From Paenibacillus yonginensis (GTDB lineage: Bacteria > Bacillota > Bacilli > Paenibacillales > Paenibacillaceae): a DNA stretch of 64,000 nucleotides. This document shows, piece after piece, positions 44,599 through 53,218 of the stretch (position 1 is its first letter; each line of letters starts with the position of its first letter). The position numbers and the translations under genes are program-made. Under the pieces are notes generated by a model that saw only the letters and a list, made by a program, of their open reading frames with translations, had not been told where the DNA came from and made no database searches. The stretch is taken from NCBI RefSeq assembly GCF_001685395.1, contig NZ_CP014167.1, positions 1,183,501 through 1,247,500 on the forward strand, given 5' to 3'.

Positions 44599-45456
44599 AT
44601 GAAGGAAGCTGAAATATTACAGGTCCAGCGGATCATCGGCAACAATGTCGTCATGGCAAACACGGTAAACACCAACAAGGAATATGTACTGCTGGGAAAA
44701 GGCATCGGGTTTATCGTAAAAAACGAAGGCACGATTGACGTTAACGATCCAAGAATCGAGAAGAGGTTCCGTCTGGAGGACCGCGAGCAGTGGAGTCAAT
44801 ATCAAAGCATTCTGGAAGATTTTGATCCAAAGGTCATAGAGATTACGGATAAAATCATCGAACATATTTCCAGGGAATTTCCGGGCAAACTGAATGACAA
44901 GGTGTATTTGGCGCTTCCAAGCCATCTTCAGTTTACGATTTACCGGATCCGGCACGGGATGGATATCATCAACCCCTTTTTGCTTGAAACCAAGCTTTCT
45001 TTTCCCAAAGAATATGAGATCGCTTCCAAGATTGCGGATATGATCGGACAGGAATTTGAGCTGGAAATTCCGGAAGATGAAATCGGCTTCCTGACTTACC
45101 ATGTTTATTCGGCGGCCAGCGATGTTCCGGTCGGACAGCTCGTTAAAGCATCGAATATTGTTGGAAGGCTGATTGAAGCGATTCAGCAGGAGAAGAACAT
45201 CCATTTCGATCAAGGCAGCTTAAGCCATGTGCGCCTGATGCTGCATCTTCGTTATTCGATCGAGCGGATTCTGCAGGGGACCTCGGTTGATAATCCCTTT
45301 GTTAATCACATCCGATTTGAATACCGGGAAGAATATGCCCTTGCCCAGAAGCTGGGCCGGATTATGGCCGAGGAGCTGGATAAGAAGGTGCCGGAAGAAG
45401 AGATTTGCTACATGGCGATGCATTTATACCGGCTGTTCCAAAGAATCCGCCGATAG
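44599..45456 (+). CDS. glcT: PtsGHI operon antiterminator GlcT
   Basis: This 285-residue BglG/LicT-family protein has an N-terminal RNA-binding domain (1 to about 57; QVQRIIGNNVVMA) and two PRD domains whose four conserved histidines are in RIRHGM, FLTYHVY, LMLHLRY and MAMHLYR. When glucose is scarce, PtsG and HPr phosphorylate the PRDs and it is inactive; with glucose it binds the RAT and prevents termination. ATG 44599 is chosen since AAAGGGGG is eight bases upstream, while GTG 44593 is too close. It is itself downstream of the RAT, so its synthesis is autoregulated with the PTS genes. Confidence 0.92.
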   Translation: MKEAEILQVQRIIGNNVVMANTVNTNKEYVLLGKGIGFIVKNEGTIDVNDPRIEKRFRLEDREQWSQYQSILEDFDPKVIEITDKIIEHISREFPGKLNDKVYLALPSHLQFTIYRIRHGMDIINPFLLETKLSFPKEYEIASKIADMIGQEFELEIPEDEIGFLTYHVYSAASDVPVGQLVKASNIVGRLIEAIQQEKNIHFDQGSLSHVRLMLHLRYSIERILQGTSVDNPFVNHIRFEYREEYALAQKLGRIMAEELDKKVPEEEICYMAMHLYRLFQRIRR

Positions 45457-45518
45457 AATTTGCTTAAGCCGTCTATCAAAAAAATTCAACCTAGTTATTG
45501 GAAACAGGAGGAGCAAAG

Positions 45519-46022
45519 ATGTTCTCAAAATGGAGAAAAAAAAGTAATAGTAACCAAGCTGTTGAAATCGTGGCTCCCGTAAGCGGCGAAGCTGTCGCTT
45601 TATCCGCCGTGCCGGACGAAGCGTTTGCCGCCGGGCATATGGGCCAGGGGATCGCTATCGAGCCAAACGAAGGCAAGCTGATTGCTCCCTTTAATGGTAC
45701 TGTAGCGCATGTGATCAAGTCAAATCACGCGCTTATCCTCGAGCAGGAAGGCACAGGACTGCAATTCCTGTTTCATATAGGCATTAACACCGTTGCCCTG
45801 AAGGGCGAAGGGTTTACCAGCCATGTTGCGGCCTCCGATAAGGTGAAGCAGGGCCAGCTGTTGATCGAATTCGATCTTGAGCAGATCAAAGCTGCGGGTT
45901 ATCCGGTGATCACTCCGGTTATAGTCACCAATGCGGACGAATTGACCGAAAGCATGGAAACCAATACGGGTACGGTGACAGCCGGCCAGGATGTCCTTTT
46001 AAAACTGGTTTTACGAAAATAA
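45519..46022 (+). CDS. crr: PTS glucose-type IIA component
   Basis: The 167-residue cytoplasmic protein has the IIA-Glc fold with the phosphorylated histidine (His86) in FLFHIGINTV and a second conserved His in SNHALIL. It passes phosphate from HPr to the IIB domain of the next gene product. ATG 45519 follows GGAGGAG. In B. subtilis this domain is fused to PtsG; here it is separate, 63 bases after glcT. Confidence 0.92.
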   Translation: MFSKWRKKSNSNQAVEIVAPVSGEAVALSAVPDEAFAAGHMGQGIAIEPNEGKLIAPFNGTVAHVIKSNHALILEQEGTGLQFLFHIGINTVALKGEGFTSHVAASDKVKQGQLLIEFDLEQIKAAGYPVITPVIVTNADELTESMETNTGTVTAGQDVLLKLVLRK

Positions 46023-46046
46023 TATAGATGAAAGGGTGTTGAACAC

Positions 46047-47504
46047 ATGTTGGCTTTTCTCCAGAAAATCGGGAAATCCCTCATGCTTCCGGTTGCCACG
46101 CTGCCGGCGGCGGCAATTCTGCTGCGTTTTGGCAACATCGATTACGTCAAGGATTTCCATTTTGGCGAGATAGGCAAATTTTTAAACCAATACGTCGCGC
46201 CTTTCCTGGCTGCCGGCGGGGGGACGATTTTTGACAACCTGCCGATGATTTTTGCCATCGGGGTTGCCATCGGTTTGGCCGGAGATGCGGTAGCCGCCTT
46301 GTCTGCGGCGATCGGTTATCTGATCCTGCTGCAGGTACTGGCCAAAGTCCCTACAGTATTTACCGGTATCATGAGCGCCGATGCCAAACTCGACATGGGC
46401 GTACTCGGCGGTATCTTTACCGGCTGTATTGCAGCTTTCTTGTACAAAAAATACTACAATATCAAGCTTCCCGACTGGCTCGGCTTCTTCGGAGGCAAAC
46501 GTTTTGTTCCGATGGTTACCTCAGCGGCAATGGTGGTATCGGGCATTATTTTCGGTCTGATCTGGGGACCGGTTCAAGAGGCGCTGGATACGTTCGGCAA
46601 CTGGATTGTGGATCTTGGCGGTGTTGGAGCAGGCATTTACATGCTGGCCAACCGTCTGCTTGTTCCTTTTGGCCTTCATCATATCATCAACTCGATCGCT
46701 TGGTTCCAAATCGGCGACTTTACGGATGCGGCAGGCAAAGTCATTCATGGCGACCTGAACCGTTTCTTTGCAGGAGACAAAACGGCGGGTATGTTTATGA
46801 CCGGGTTCTTCCCGATCATGATGTTTGCGCTGCCTGGTGCCGCGCTGGCCATCATTCATACGGCAAGACCGGAAAGAAGAAAAGCGGTTGCCTCGATCTT
46901 TATTGGAGCAGCCGTGGCTTCCTTCCTGACAGGGATCACAGAACCGCTTGAGTTCTCCTTTATGTTTGTTGCGCCGTTTCTGTATGTGATCCATGCGATT
47001 CTGACCGGCGTTGCCGGATTCGTTATGTACACGCTTGGCGTGAAGCTGGGCTTCGGGTTCTCAGCCGGATTTATCGACTATGCGCTGAACTTCCCGCTTT
47101 CCACGAAGCCATGGGTGCTGATTCCGGTAGGACTTGTGTTTGCGGTTGTTTATTACTTCTTGTTCCGGATCATCATTGTCAAAATGAACCTGAAGACGCC
47201 AGGAAGAGAAGACGACGTCGAGTTGTCCGCAACGGGCGAAACGGCTTTGGCCGATGCAGTAGCTTCTGCGGACAGCCAAGCAGCCAAAATTTTGGCGGCG
47301 ATCGGCGGGGCGGACAATGTGGAATCCGTGGATGCATGTATTACCCGTCTTCGTCTGGTTGTTAAAGACGATCAAGCCGTCAGCGATCCAACGCTGCGCG
47401 GATTGGGCGCTTCCGGTGTCATGCGTCTTGGCAAAGGTGCAGTCCAGGTCGTCTTTGGCCCTAAATCCGAAGCGATCAAGGATGAAATCAAGAAACTTCT
47501 ATAA
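46047..47504 (+). CDS. ptsG: PTS glucose-type IICB permease
   Basis: The 485-residue protein has the IIC membrane domain (residues 1 to about 385; GITEPLEFSFMFVAPFLY is the conserved GITE region) followed by a IIB domain with phospho-cysteine Cys431 in VDACITRLRL. It imports and phosphorylates glucose, or a related sugar such as GlcNAc; the GlcT/RAT control favours glucose. It lacks the fused IIA domain, which is supplied by the preceding gene 24 bases upstream. A strong terminator follows. Confidence 0.92.
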   Translation: MLAFLQKIGKSLMLPVATLPAAAILLRFGNIDYVKDFHFGEIGKFLNQYVAPFLAAGGGTIFDNLPMIFAIGVAIGLAGDAVAALSAAIGYLILLQVLAKVPTVFTGIMSADAKLDMGVLGGIFTGCIAAFLYKKYYNIKLPDWLGFFGGKRFVPMVTSAAMVVSGIIFGLIWGPVQEALDTFGNWIVDLGGVGAGIYMLANRLLVPFGLHHIINSIAWFQIGDFTDAAGKVIHGDLNRFFAGDKTAGMFMTGFFPIMMFALPGAALAIIHTARPERRKAVASIFIGAAVASFLTGITEPLEFSFMFVAPFLYVIHAILTGVAGFVMYTLGVKLGFGFSAGFIDYALNFPLSTKPWVLIPVGLVFAVVYYFLFRIIIVKMNLKTPGREDDVELSATGETALADAVASADSQAAKILAAIGGADNVESVDACITRLRLVVKDDQAVSDPTLRGLGASGVMRLGKGAVQVVFGPKSEAIKDEIKKLL

Positions 47505-47549
47505 AATAACCTTTGCTGCACTCGGCTTATGGAGAGTGCAGCTTCCTCG

Positions 47550-47579
47550 ACCGGCGCTCGCATGAGCGCCGGTTTTTTT
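47550..47579 (+). terminator. Intrinsic terminator of the PTS operon
   Basis: Perfect arms ACCGGCGCTC and GAGCGCCGGT with a GCAT loop and seven T residues. Confidence 0.93.
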
Positions 47580-47710
47580 ACGGGGGAGAACGGCTGCTTC
47601 TGCCTCATCTTTTTGCCATAAAGCTATTATTGTCGTATATTCGTTAAGAACGGACCATCTGGTCACGAACGGAAATGTTGTAAAGATTGCCAGCTGGAGG
47701 ATTTGTTCTT

Positions 47711-48529
47711 ATGTCCTATAAACTAACCAAATGGTTGATTCTGCTGTTCCCCCCGCTGCTGGTCGGATTATGGGAGCTTGTGCGTCATACGCTGCTGATG
47801 CCTTATTTTTCGATGAGTGCGGGCAATGTGGTGACGCCGATTCTGCTCTTTCTGATCAGCTTGATGCTGCTGCTTCCGCTGTTCTCGCGGATGGAGAGGT
47901 TTCAGGAGGAGCTGCAGCAGGAACGCGCCGTTAAAGCTAAACTTGAGGCTCGGGAGCAGCTTGCCAGTGAGCTTCATGACGGCATTGCCCAGTCGTTGTT
48001 TCTTTTGGCGGTCAAGCTGGAGAAAGCGGAGAAGCAGCAGCTCCGCGGTGAAGAAATCCCGCTGGACGAGCTGCGCAAAACGGTTCATACCGTCAATGAT
48101 TATGTCCGGCAGTCCATCTCCAATCTACGGTATTCGGTTGATGAAATGCTGGATGAAGGGGAGACGCTGCCCGGCTTGATCGCGGGTCTGGGCAAAGAAA
48201 TTCAGATGAAGGTGCACATGCAGTGGCGGCTGGCCGAAGGCCGGTTGACGGTCCAGGAGAAGATTGAACTGCTGGCCTGTGTCCGCGAAGCGGTCATGAA
48301 CGCCCGGAAGCACTCCGGCCAAGCCGAGGTATACATAGAAGCGGCGGCTGAGGATACAGGCTGGAAAGTTGAGATCCGGGACCAGGGGAAAGGTATCGCG
48401 CCCGGCGAAATGGACAAGTCCGGTACATACGGACTGAGAATTGTACGCGAACGCGCAGCAAAGATGGGCTGGCAGGTCCAGCTGGACAGCAGGGAAGGAT
48501 CAACAAGCGTCATCCTATATAAGCCGTAA
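47711..48529 (+). CDS. Sensor histidine kinase, NarL/LiaS-type
   Basis: The 272-residue protein has two membrane helices (about 7-29 and 38-60), a short coiled coil, the HisKA_3 phospho-acceptor His89 in LASELHDGIAQSL and a HATPase_c domain (about 185-270; VREAVMNARKHS, DQGKGIA, GTYGLRIVRERA). With almost no external loop it probably senses the membrane or partner proteins. ATG 47711 follows GGAGG; the earlier in-frame start at 47687 lacks a site. It pairs with the response regulator 29 bases downstream. Confidence 0.88.
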   Translation: MSYKLTKWLILLFPPLLVGLWELVRHTLLMPYFSMSAGNVVTPILLFLISLMLLLPLFSRMERFQEELQQERAVKAKLEAREQLASELHDGIAQSLFLLAVKLEKAEKQQLRGEEIPLDELRKTVHTVNDYVRQSISNLRYSVDEMLDEGETLPGLIAGLGKEIQMKVHMQWRLAEGRLTVQEKIELLACVREAVMNARKHSGQAEVYIEAAAEDTGWKVEIRDQGKGIAPGEMDKSGTYGLRIVRERAAKMGWQVQLDSREGSTSVILYKP

Positions 48530-48558
48530 TAAGTGATTGCTAAAGGAGAGCCAGTAAC

Positions 48559-49236
48559 ATGAAAGCAAGAATTCTTGTGGTTGACGATCATGCGCATGCA
48601 AGGGAAGGAATCTGTGAAATTCTGGCCGAGGATTCGGCTTTTGAAGTGATCGGCACGGCATCAGGCGGCCGGGAAGCCATCGCATTAACCGAGCAGTACA
48701 TGCCGGACTTGATTATTATGGATATCGGCATGCCGGATATGGACGGTCTGGAGGCCACCAGGACGATCAAGCTGCGATTCCCGTATATCAAAATCGTACT
48801 CGTAACAGTGTCTGACGACGCAGCTTATTTATTTGAGGCCTTAAAGCAGGGGGCGCAGGGATTTTTGCTTAAAAATCTGTCTCCGTCCACCTGGATCGAA
48901 TATCTGCATGCCGTTCTAAACGACGAGGCGATGTTTTCAAGCGAGCTGGCCCTGCAGATTCTGCGTGAAATTCCGGCAGCAGCCCGGTCCGAGATAGAGG
49001 GAGAACACCCGCTTACCGTACGCGAACGGGAAATTTTGCAGTGGGTAGCGCAAGGCATGACCAACCGCGAGGTAGCGCAGGTACTGGAAATTTCCGACCA
49101 AACGGTTAAAAATCATCTGAAAAACATCATGCACAAGCTGCAGCTGGAGAACCGGGTCCAGCTAACCCGGTATGCCGTGGAGCGGGGCTGGGTCAAAGCC
49201 AGACGGGACGGCAAGGAGCAGCGGCGGAAGCGGTAA
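48559..49236 (+). CDS. Response regulator, NarL/LuxR family
   Basis: The 225-residue protein has a receiver domain with phospho-acceptor Asp55 (IIMDIGMPDMDG) and Lys in FLLKN, and a LuxR-type HTH (about 150-212; LTVREREILQWVAQGMTNREVA). It is phosphorylated by the adjacent kinase. It ends before a strong terminator. No target genes can be deduced. Confidence 0.9.
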   Translation: MKARILVVDDHAHAREGICEILAEDSAFEVIGTASGGREAIALTEQYMPDLIIMDIGMPDMDGLEATRTIKLRFPYIKIVLVTVSDDAAYLFEALKQGAQGFLLKNLSPSTWIEYLHAVLNDEAMFSSELALQILREIPAAARSEIEGEHPLTVREREILQWVAQGMTNREVAQVLEISDQTVKNHLKNIMHKLQLENRVQLTRYAVERGWVKARRDGKEQRRKR

Positions 49237-49252
49237 AGCATTCATCAAACCC

Positions 49253-49296
49253 ATAACGACCATCCCTTTCATCGGCGGGAGGGTCGTTATTTTTTA
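49253..49296 (+). terminator. Intrinsic terminator of the NarL-type two-component operon
   Basis: Arms ATAACGACC (49253-49261) and GGTCGTTAT (49282-49290) with an inner TCCC/GGGA pairing, then T-run. Confidence 0.88.
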
Positions 49297-49447
49297 AACG
49301 AGCCGATTACCGAAAGCCTCCTAATTCTATTATTACAACATATGAAAAATTCACAACAAGAACCCCGATTTTCTCACCCCATCTAGTTTCTGCGATTCTC
49401 ATCCTCTTCAGCTCCCTTGATTCTAAAACCTAGGAACAAGGACCGAA

Positions 49448-49476
49448 TTGCGCCTGTTTCGAAAGTTTCATATAAT
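49448..49476 (+). promoter_or_regulatory. Promoter of the Rtp-like gene
   Basis: TTGCGC (49448-49453), a 17-base spacer and TATAAT (49471-49476). It places transcription start downstream of the alternative upstream start codon and so supports ATG 49520. Confidence 0.5.
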
Positions 49477-49519
49477 TATAGAGATGGAAAATTTTTCACG
49501 GCAAAAAGGAGGATGGAAC

Positions 49520-49882
49520 ATGGCTTTTATGATCGCCCAGCGGGCTTTCCTGAAATTGTATCTATTAAAGCTGGTAGAAGAGCACCGAGGTTACGGGTAT
49601 CAGATGCTGGAAGAGCTGAAGACGGAATTCGCCCCTCAGGGCTACGTTCCTCCTCAAAGCGAAATTTACCGGGCTCTGCATGAACTGGTGCAGGAAGGGA
49701 TTTTATACCGGACGAAGAAGCTGAAGGGCGGAGATCCCGGCGTCGACTTTCAAGAAATCGTGTTATATCATTTCACGGATGTCGGGATGGAGAAAGCACA
49801 GCTGTACCGCAAGCAGGTTAAAACGGATTTGGACCGGTGCCTGGGCATTTTGAACAAGGCGGCTCGCGATCATTTTTCCTGA
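49520..49882 (+). CDS. rtp: Replication terminator protein (Rtp) homologue
   Basis: The 120-residue protein aligns by eye along its whole length with B. subtilis Rtp (122 residues): QRAFLKLYLLKL, EIYRALHELVQEGIL, EIVLYHFTD, KAQLYRKQVKTDLDRC. These blocks cover the winged-helix core and the C-terminal dimerisation helix. Rtp binds Ter sites as two dimers and blocks DnaB in one direction. A PadR-type regulator is the main alternative, but the C-terminal helix fits Rtp better. ATG 49520 has GGAGG. No clear Ter site was found nearby by eye. Confidence 0.72.
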   Translation: MAFMIAQRAFLKLYLLKLVEEHRGYGYQMLEELKTEFAPQGYVPPQSEIYRALHELVQEGILYRTKKLKGGDPGVDFQEIVLYHFTDVGMEKAQLYRKQVKTDLDRCLGILNKAARDHFS

Positions 49883-49896
49883 GCAAAAAATATAGG

Positions 49897-49925
49897 TTGA
49901 CAAGTGACGAATAACCACTTACTAT
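49897..49925 (+). promoter_or_regulatory. Promoter with internal operator of the azoreductase gene
   Basis: TTGACA (49897-49902), a 17-base spacer and TACTAT (49920-49925). The spacer is spanned by the inverted repeat AAGTG-acgaataac-CACTT (49902-49920), placed for repression, for example by a MarR/DUF24-type redox sensor. Confidence 0.7.
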
Positions 49926-49974
49926 ACTAATGAAAGTTATAAAATAAAATTTAGTTATTTCCAGGAGGGAAATC

Positions 49975-50601
49975 ATGTCACACGTTTTGTTTATTAAAGC
50001 TAACGGTCGTCCGGCCGAGCAATCCGTTTCCGTTAAACTGTATGAAAGCTTCCTGCACAGCTACAAAGCTGCACATCCAGAAGATGCAGTGACTGAGCTT
50101 GACCTGTTTGCTGCTGATCTTCCATACTATGATAACGACATGCTGACTGGTTTGTACAAGCTGGGCAACGATATCCCGGCGACTCATGCCGAGCAAAAAG
50201 CCGCTGACCTGGCGAACACTTACCTGGATCAGTTCCTGGCTGCTGACAAAGTAGTTATCGCGTTCCCGCTCTGGAACTTCACGATTCCTGCTCAATTGCT
50301 TACTTACCTGTTCTACCTGAACCAAGCTGGCAAAACGTTCAAATATACAGCTGAAGGTCCTGTAGGCTTGGTAGGCGAGAAAAAAGTTGTCCTGCTCAAC
50401 GCACGCGGTGGCGTTTATTCCGAAGGCCCTATGGCCGGTCTGGAAATGTCCCTGAACTATGTGAAGAACGTTCTTGCTTTCTGGGGTATTCAAAACCCTG
50501 AAACTGTAGTGGTTGAAGGCCACAACCAATTTGCCGACCGTGCTGAAGCCATCATCGGCGAAGGCGTTAAACAAGCAGCTGAACTGGCTTCCAAGTTCTA
50601 A
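49975..50601 (+). CDS. azoR: FMN-dependent NADH-azoreductase
   Basis: The 208-residue flavodoxin-like enzyme shows KANGRPAEQSVSVKLYESF at the FMN phosphate site, FPLWNFTIPAQLLTYL and LNARGGVYS near the flavin ring. It reduces quinones and azo compounds with NADH and protects against electrophile stress. The family is usually induced by such compounds, which fits the operator-like repeat in the promoter. Codon use is strongly biased (GCT, GTT, CTG), suggesting high expression. ATG 49975 follows CAGGAGGG. Confidence 0.93.
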   Translation: MSHVLFIKANGRPAEQSVSVKLYESFLHSYKAAHPEDAVTELDLFAADLPYYDNDMLTGLYKLGNDIPATHAEQKAADLANTYLDQFLAADKVVIAFPLWNFTIPAQLLTYLFYLNQAGKTFKYTAEGPVGLVGEKKVVLLNARGGVYSEGPMAGLEMSLNYVKNVLAFWGIQNPETVVVEGHNQFADRAEAIIGEGVKQAAELASKF

Positions 50602-50666
50602 TAGAACGAAGTTAAGCTGGATCTGCGTTGCCTGTATAATAACGGGCGCAGCTAATTAAAATAGGG

Positions 50667-50699
50667 AGAGAGTTGTCTTCGGACGGCTCTCTTTTTTTG
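50667..50699 (+). terminator. Intrinsic terminator of the azoreductase gene
   Basis: AGAGAGTTGTC (50667-50677), a TTCG tetraloop and GACGGCTCTCT form a stem with two G-T pairs, followed by TTTTTT. Confidence 0.85.
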
Positions 50700-50750
50700 T
50701 TTTTCCGGACGGCTTACGGCGCTTTGTGGACTTCCTGAAAAAGAATCAAC

Positions 50751-50780
50751 TTGTCAATACATGGTGAATACAATTATACT
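50751..50780 (+). promoter_or_regulatory. Promoter of the mgtC gene
   Basis: TTGTCA (50751-50756), an 18-base spacer and TATACT (50775-50780). The ATG at 50761 lies inside this promoter and so cannot be the start. Confidence 0.65.
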
Positions 50781-50811
50781 CAGTTATATTTTAGAAGGAG
50801 CTGCAGACATC

Positions 50812-51525
50812 ATGGACATGAACTGGGAAATCGTCTTGAAAATGGGGATTGCGCTTCTGTTCGGCTTATTGATCGGAATAGACCGGCAGCTCAAACAGAA
50901 GCCGCTTGGCATCAAAACAAGTATGGTGATTTCGATTGCCAGCTGCTTGATTACGATCGTGTCGATCGAATCCTTTCATAAATTTGCCGGACCGGAGCAT
51001 CCGAATATGGATCCGATGCGCCTGGCGGCCCAGATTGTCAGCGGAATCGGCTTTCTGGGTGCGGGCGTCATTCTGCGCAGAAACAACGATGCCATATCCG
51101 GCTTAACTTCTGCTGCATTGATCTGGGCCGCCTCGGGACTGGGCATAGCCGTCGGCGCCGGCTTCTATGAGGAAGCGGCCGTTGCGGTGGTGCTGCTGAT
51201 CATTTCGGTCAACTTTGTCCCTTATATGATCAAAATGGTAGGCCCAAACAAGCTGAACAAGCGGGACGTCAATATTAAAATCGTGCTTAAAACCAACGAG
51301 GCTTTGAGCGATATGATCCGGAGAATCGAAAATACTCATTTCGTCAAGCTGGAGGACAAAACGACGGAGCACCGGATTCGTCATTTGAAGATCAAGGACC
51401 TGGACGGCGAGCGCCAACAGGTAAGTATGGTTTTATCGGCACAGCGCAAGGAATTTGCTACGGAGATTTATTATTTTATCCGTCATCTCGATTATGTAAT
51501 TAGTGTAGAAGTGGAACAATTATAG
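50812..51525 (+). CDS. mgtC: MgtC/SapB family membrane protein
   Basis: The 237-residue protein has four hydrophobic segments (LKMGIALLFGLLIGIDR, IVSGIGFLGAGVILRR, GLTSAALIWAASGLGIAVG) that carry the MgtC signature, and a cytoplasmic C-terminal ACT-like domain of about 90 residues. MgtC proteins modulate magnesium homeostasis and the F-type ATPase in other bacteria. ATG 50812 is chosen because the upstream ATG lies within the promoter and AGAAGGAG precedes this one. It stops two bases before the promoter of the next gene. Confidence 0.88.
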   Translation: MDMNWEIVLKMGIALLFGLLIGIDRQLKQKPLGIKTSMVISIASCLITIVSIESFHKFAGPEHPNMDPMRLAAQIVSGIGFLGAGVILRRNNDAISGLTSAALIWAASGLGIAVGAGFYEEAAVAVVLLIISVNFVPYMIKMVGPNKLNKRDVNIKIVLKTNEALSDMIRRIENTHFVKLEDKTTEHRIRHLKIKDLDGERQQVSMVLSAQRKEFATEIYYFIRHLDYVISVEVEQL

Positions 51526-51526
51526 A

Positions 51527-51555
51527 TTGACAACCGGCCCCTCCGAAATTATACT
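51527..51555 (+). promoter_or_regulatory. SigA promoter of the dioxygenase gene
   Basis: TTGACA (51527-51532), a 17-base spacer and TATACT (51550-51555), directly after the mgtC stop codon. Confidence 0.8.
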
Positions 51556-51598
51556 TACTTACAAAAGGTAACAAACTATATGGAGGTGTGCGGTTACT

Positions 51599-52363
51599 AT
51601 GCTTTCCCCTTTATTCCTGGCCCACGGGTCACCGATGCTGGCGATTGAAGATAAGCCTTATACCCGTTTCCTGAAGCAGCTGGGCAGCGGAATAAAACCT
51701 GATTTTGTGGTGATCTTTACCGCTCATTGGGAAGAGGACAAGGTTACGGTTTCTTCTCACAACGGCGTCTATGATACGATTTATGATTTCTATGGTTTCC
51801 CGGATGAATTGTACAAGGTCCAATATCCGGCTAAAGGAAGCGTCGAAGCGGCTTCCCAGGTGACTGACAAGCTGACCCAGCAGGGAATTGCCTGGACAAC
51901 GGACGAACAGCGGGGACTCGATCATGGCTCCTGGACCATGCTCCATCATATGTTCCCGGCGGCAGATGTGCCTGTCGTCCAGGTTTCAGTCAACCCGTAT
52001 CTGCCTCCTGCCGCGCAGCATCAGATCGGGGCGGCGCTTCGCGAGCTGGCGCAGCAGAACGTTCTGATCATCGGCAGCGGCGTGACGGTGCACAATTTGA
52101 GAGCCGTCAACTGGGGAGCGTCCAAGCCGGACCCTTGGGCTGTGGAATTCGACGACTGGCTGATCCAGCAAATAAAGGCCGGAGACCTCCAGCAATTATT
52201 CCGTTACCGCTCTGAAGCTCCTCATGCCGAGCTGGCAGTTCCCCGGGCCGAGCATTTTGTGCCCCTGTACATTGCCATGGGGGCAGGGGATTTGTCCCGG
52301 ACGGAAGTCATTTACCGCGACTACGAATTTGGCAATTTGAGCTATATGTGCTTGAAGTTCTAA
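51599..52363 (+). CDS. DODA-type extradiol dioxygenase (YgiD-like)
   Basis: The 254-residue protein has the conserved metal-binding histidines of the LigB/DODA family in LFLAHGSPML, FTAHWEED and LDHGSWTML plus VHNLRAVNW near residue 163. It is related to 4,5-DOPA extradiol dioxygenase YgiD, which opens aromatic catechol rings; the physiological substrate here is unknown. ATG 51599 is preceded by GGAGGTG at a longish spacing. It is a single-gene unit with promoter and terminator. Confidence 0.9.
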   Translation: MLSPLFLAHGSPMLAIEDKPYTRFLKQLGSGIKPDFVVIFTAHWEEDKVTVSSHNGVYDTIYDFYGFPDELYKVQYPAKGSVEAASQVTDKLTQQGIAWTTDEQRGLDHGSWTMLHHMFPAADVPVVQVSVNPYLPPAAQHQIGAALRELAQQNVLIIGSGVTVHNLRAVNWGASKPDPWAVEFDDWLIQQIKAGDLQQLFRYRSEAPHAELAVPRAEHFVPLYIAMGAGDLSRTEVIYRDYEFGNLSYMCLKF

Positions 52364-52381
52364 ACGCATATAAGAAATCTG

Positions 52382-52419
52382 CACGGCAGCCGATCCATTG
52401 GCTGCCGTGTTCTTTTTTT
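52382..52419 (+). terminator. Intrinsic terminator of the dioxygenase gene
   Basis: Perfect arms CACGGCAGCC (52382-52391) and GGCTGCCGTG (52400-52409), followed by TTCTTTTTTT. Confidence 0.9.
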
Positions 52420-52525
52420 GGGGGAGGGAGGAACAGACCAGGCTGGGAATAGAAGCCGAATTTCCTGGCCAGCGGGAACGTGTTAGAATAGAAGCTATCA
52501 AAGAACTAAAGGATGGTTGTTTCCG

Positions 52526-53218
52526 TTGGATAAACAAATTCTGATTGTGGATGATGACGATAAAATTGCGAGATTGATTGAAATTTATCTGGTCAATGAA
52601 GGGTTCACGGTTGCTAAAGCTGCCGACGGCTACCGTGCGCTTGAGATTATGGAGAAGGAAGAGGTCCAGCTGATCATTCTCGACGTGATGATGCCCGGCC
52701 TGGACGGAATCGACGTATGTATCCGGATCCGCGAGAATCATACAACGCCAATTCTGATGCTGAGCGCCAAAGACAGCGACATGGATAAAATCAACGGGCT
52801 GATGACGGGGGCAGACGACTATATGGTCAAGCCGTTTAATCCGCTCGAGCTGGTAGCCCGGGTGAAGTCGCTGCTGCGCCGTTCCTCCTATCAAAGCGCG
52901 GCGGCACCGGCTTCAGAGCATATTATTAAAATCGGACCTTTGCATTGCGACAAGGAGACCCATACGGCAACGGTGTACGGTTCTCCGGTCAAGCTGACGC
53001 CTATAGAGTTCGGGATCCTGTATTTGCTGGCCAGCCATCCGGGGAGGGTGTTCAGTTCTGAAGAAATTTTTGAGCTGATCTGGAAGGATAAATATTTTGA
53101 TTCCAACAACTCGGTTACCGTGCATATCAGCCGTCTTCGGGACAAGCTCGAGAAAGAGATGGAAGGCGAGAAGCTGATTCATACGGTATGGGGGGTAGGT
53201 TATAAACTTGAAGGCTAG
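52526..53218 (+). CDS. Response regulator, OmpR family (VanR-like)
   Basis: The 230-residue protein has a receiver domain with Asp53 (LIILDVMMPGLDG) and Lys in MVKPFNPLEL, and an OmpR winged helix (about 130-228; LTPIEFGILYLLASHPGRVFS). TTG 52526 is chosen because its distance to AAAGGA is workable, whereas TTG 52517 is too close. Its stop codon overlaps the kinase gene by 11 bases, so the two are translationally coupled. Confidence 0.88.
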   Translation: MDKQILIVDDDDKIARLIEIYLVNEGFTVAKAADGYRALEIMEKEEVQLIILDVMMPGLDGIDVCIRIRENHTTPILMLSAKDSDMDKINGLMTGADDYMVKPFNPLELVARVKSLLRRSSYQSAAAPASEHIIKIGPLHCDKETHTATVYGSPVKLTPIEFGILYLLASHPGRVFSSEEIFELIWKDKYFDSNNSVTVHISRLRDKLEKEMEGEKLIHTVWGVGYKLEG

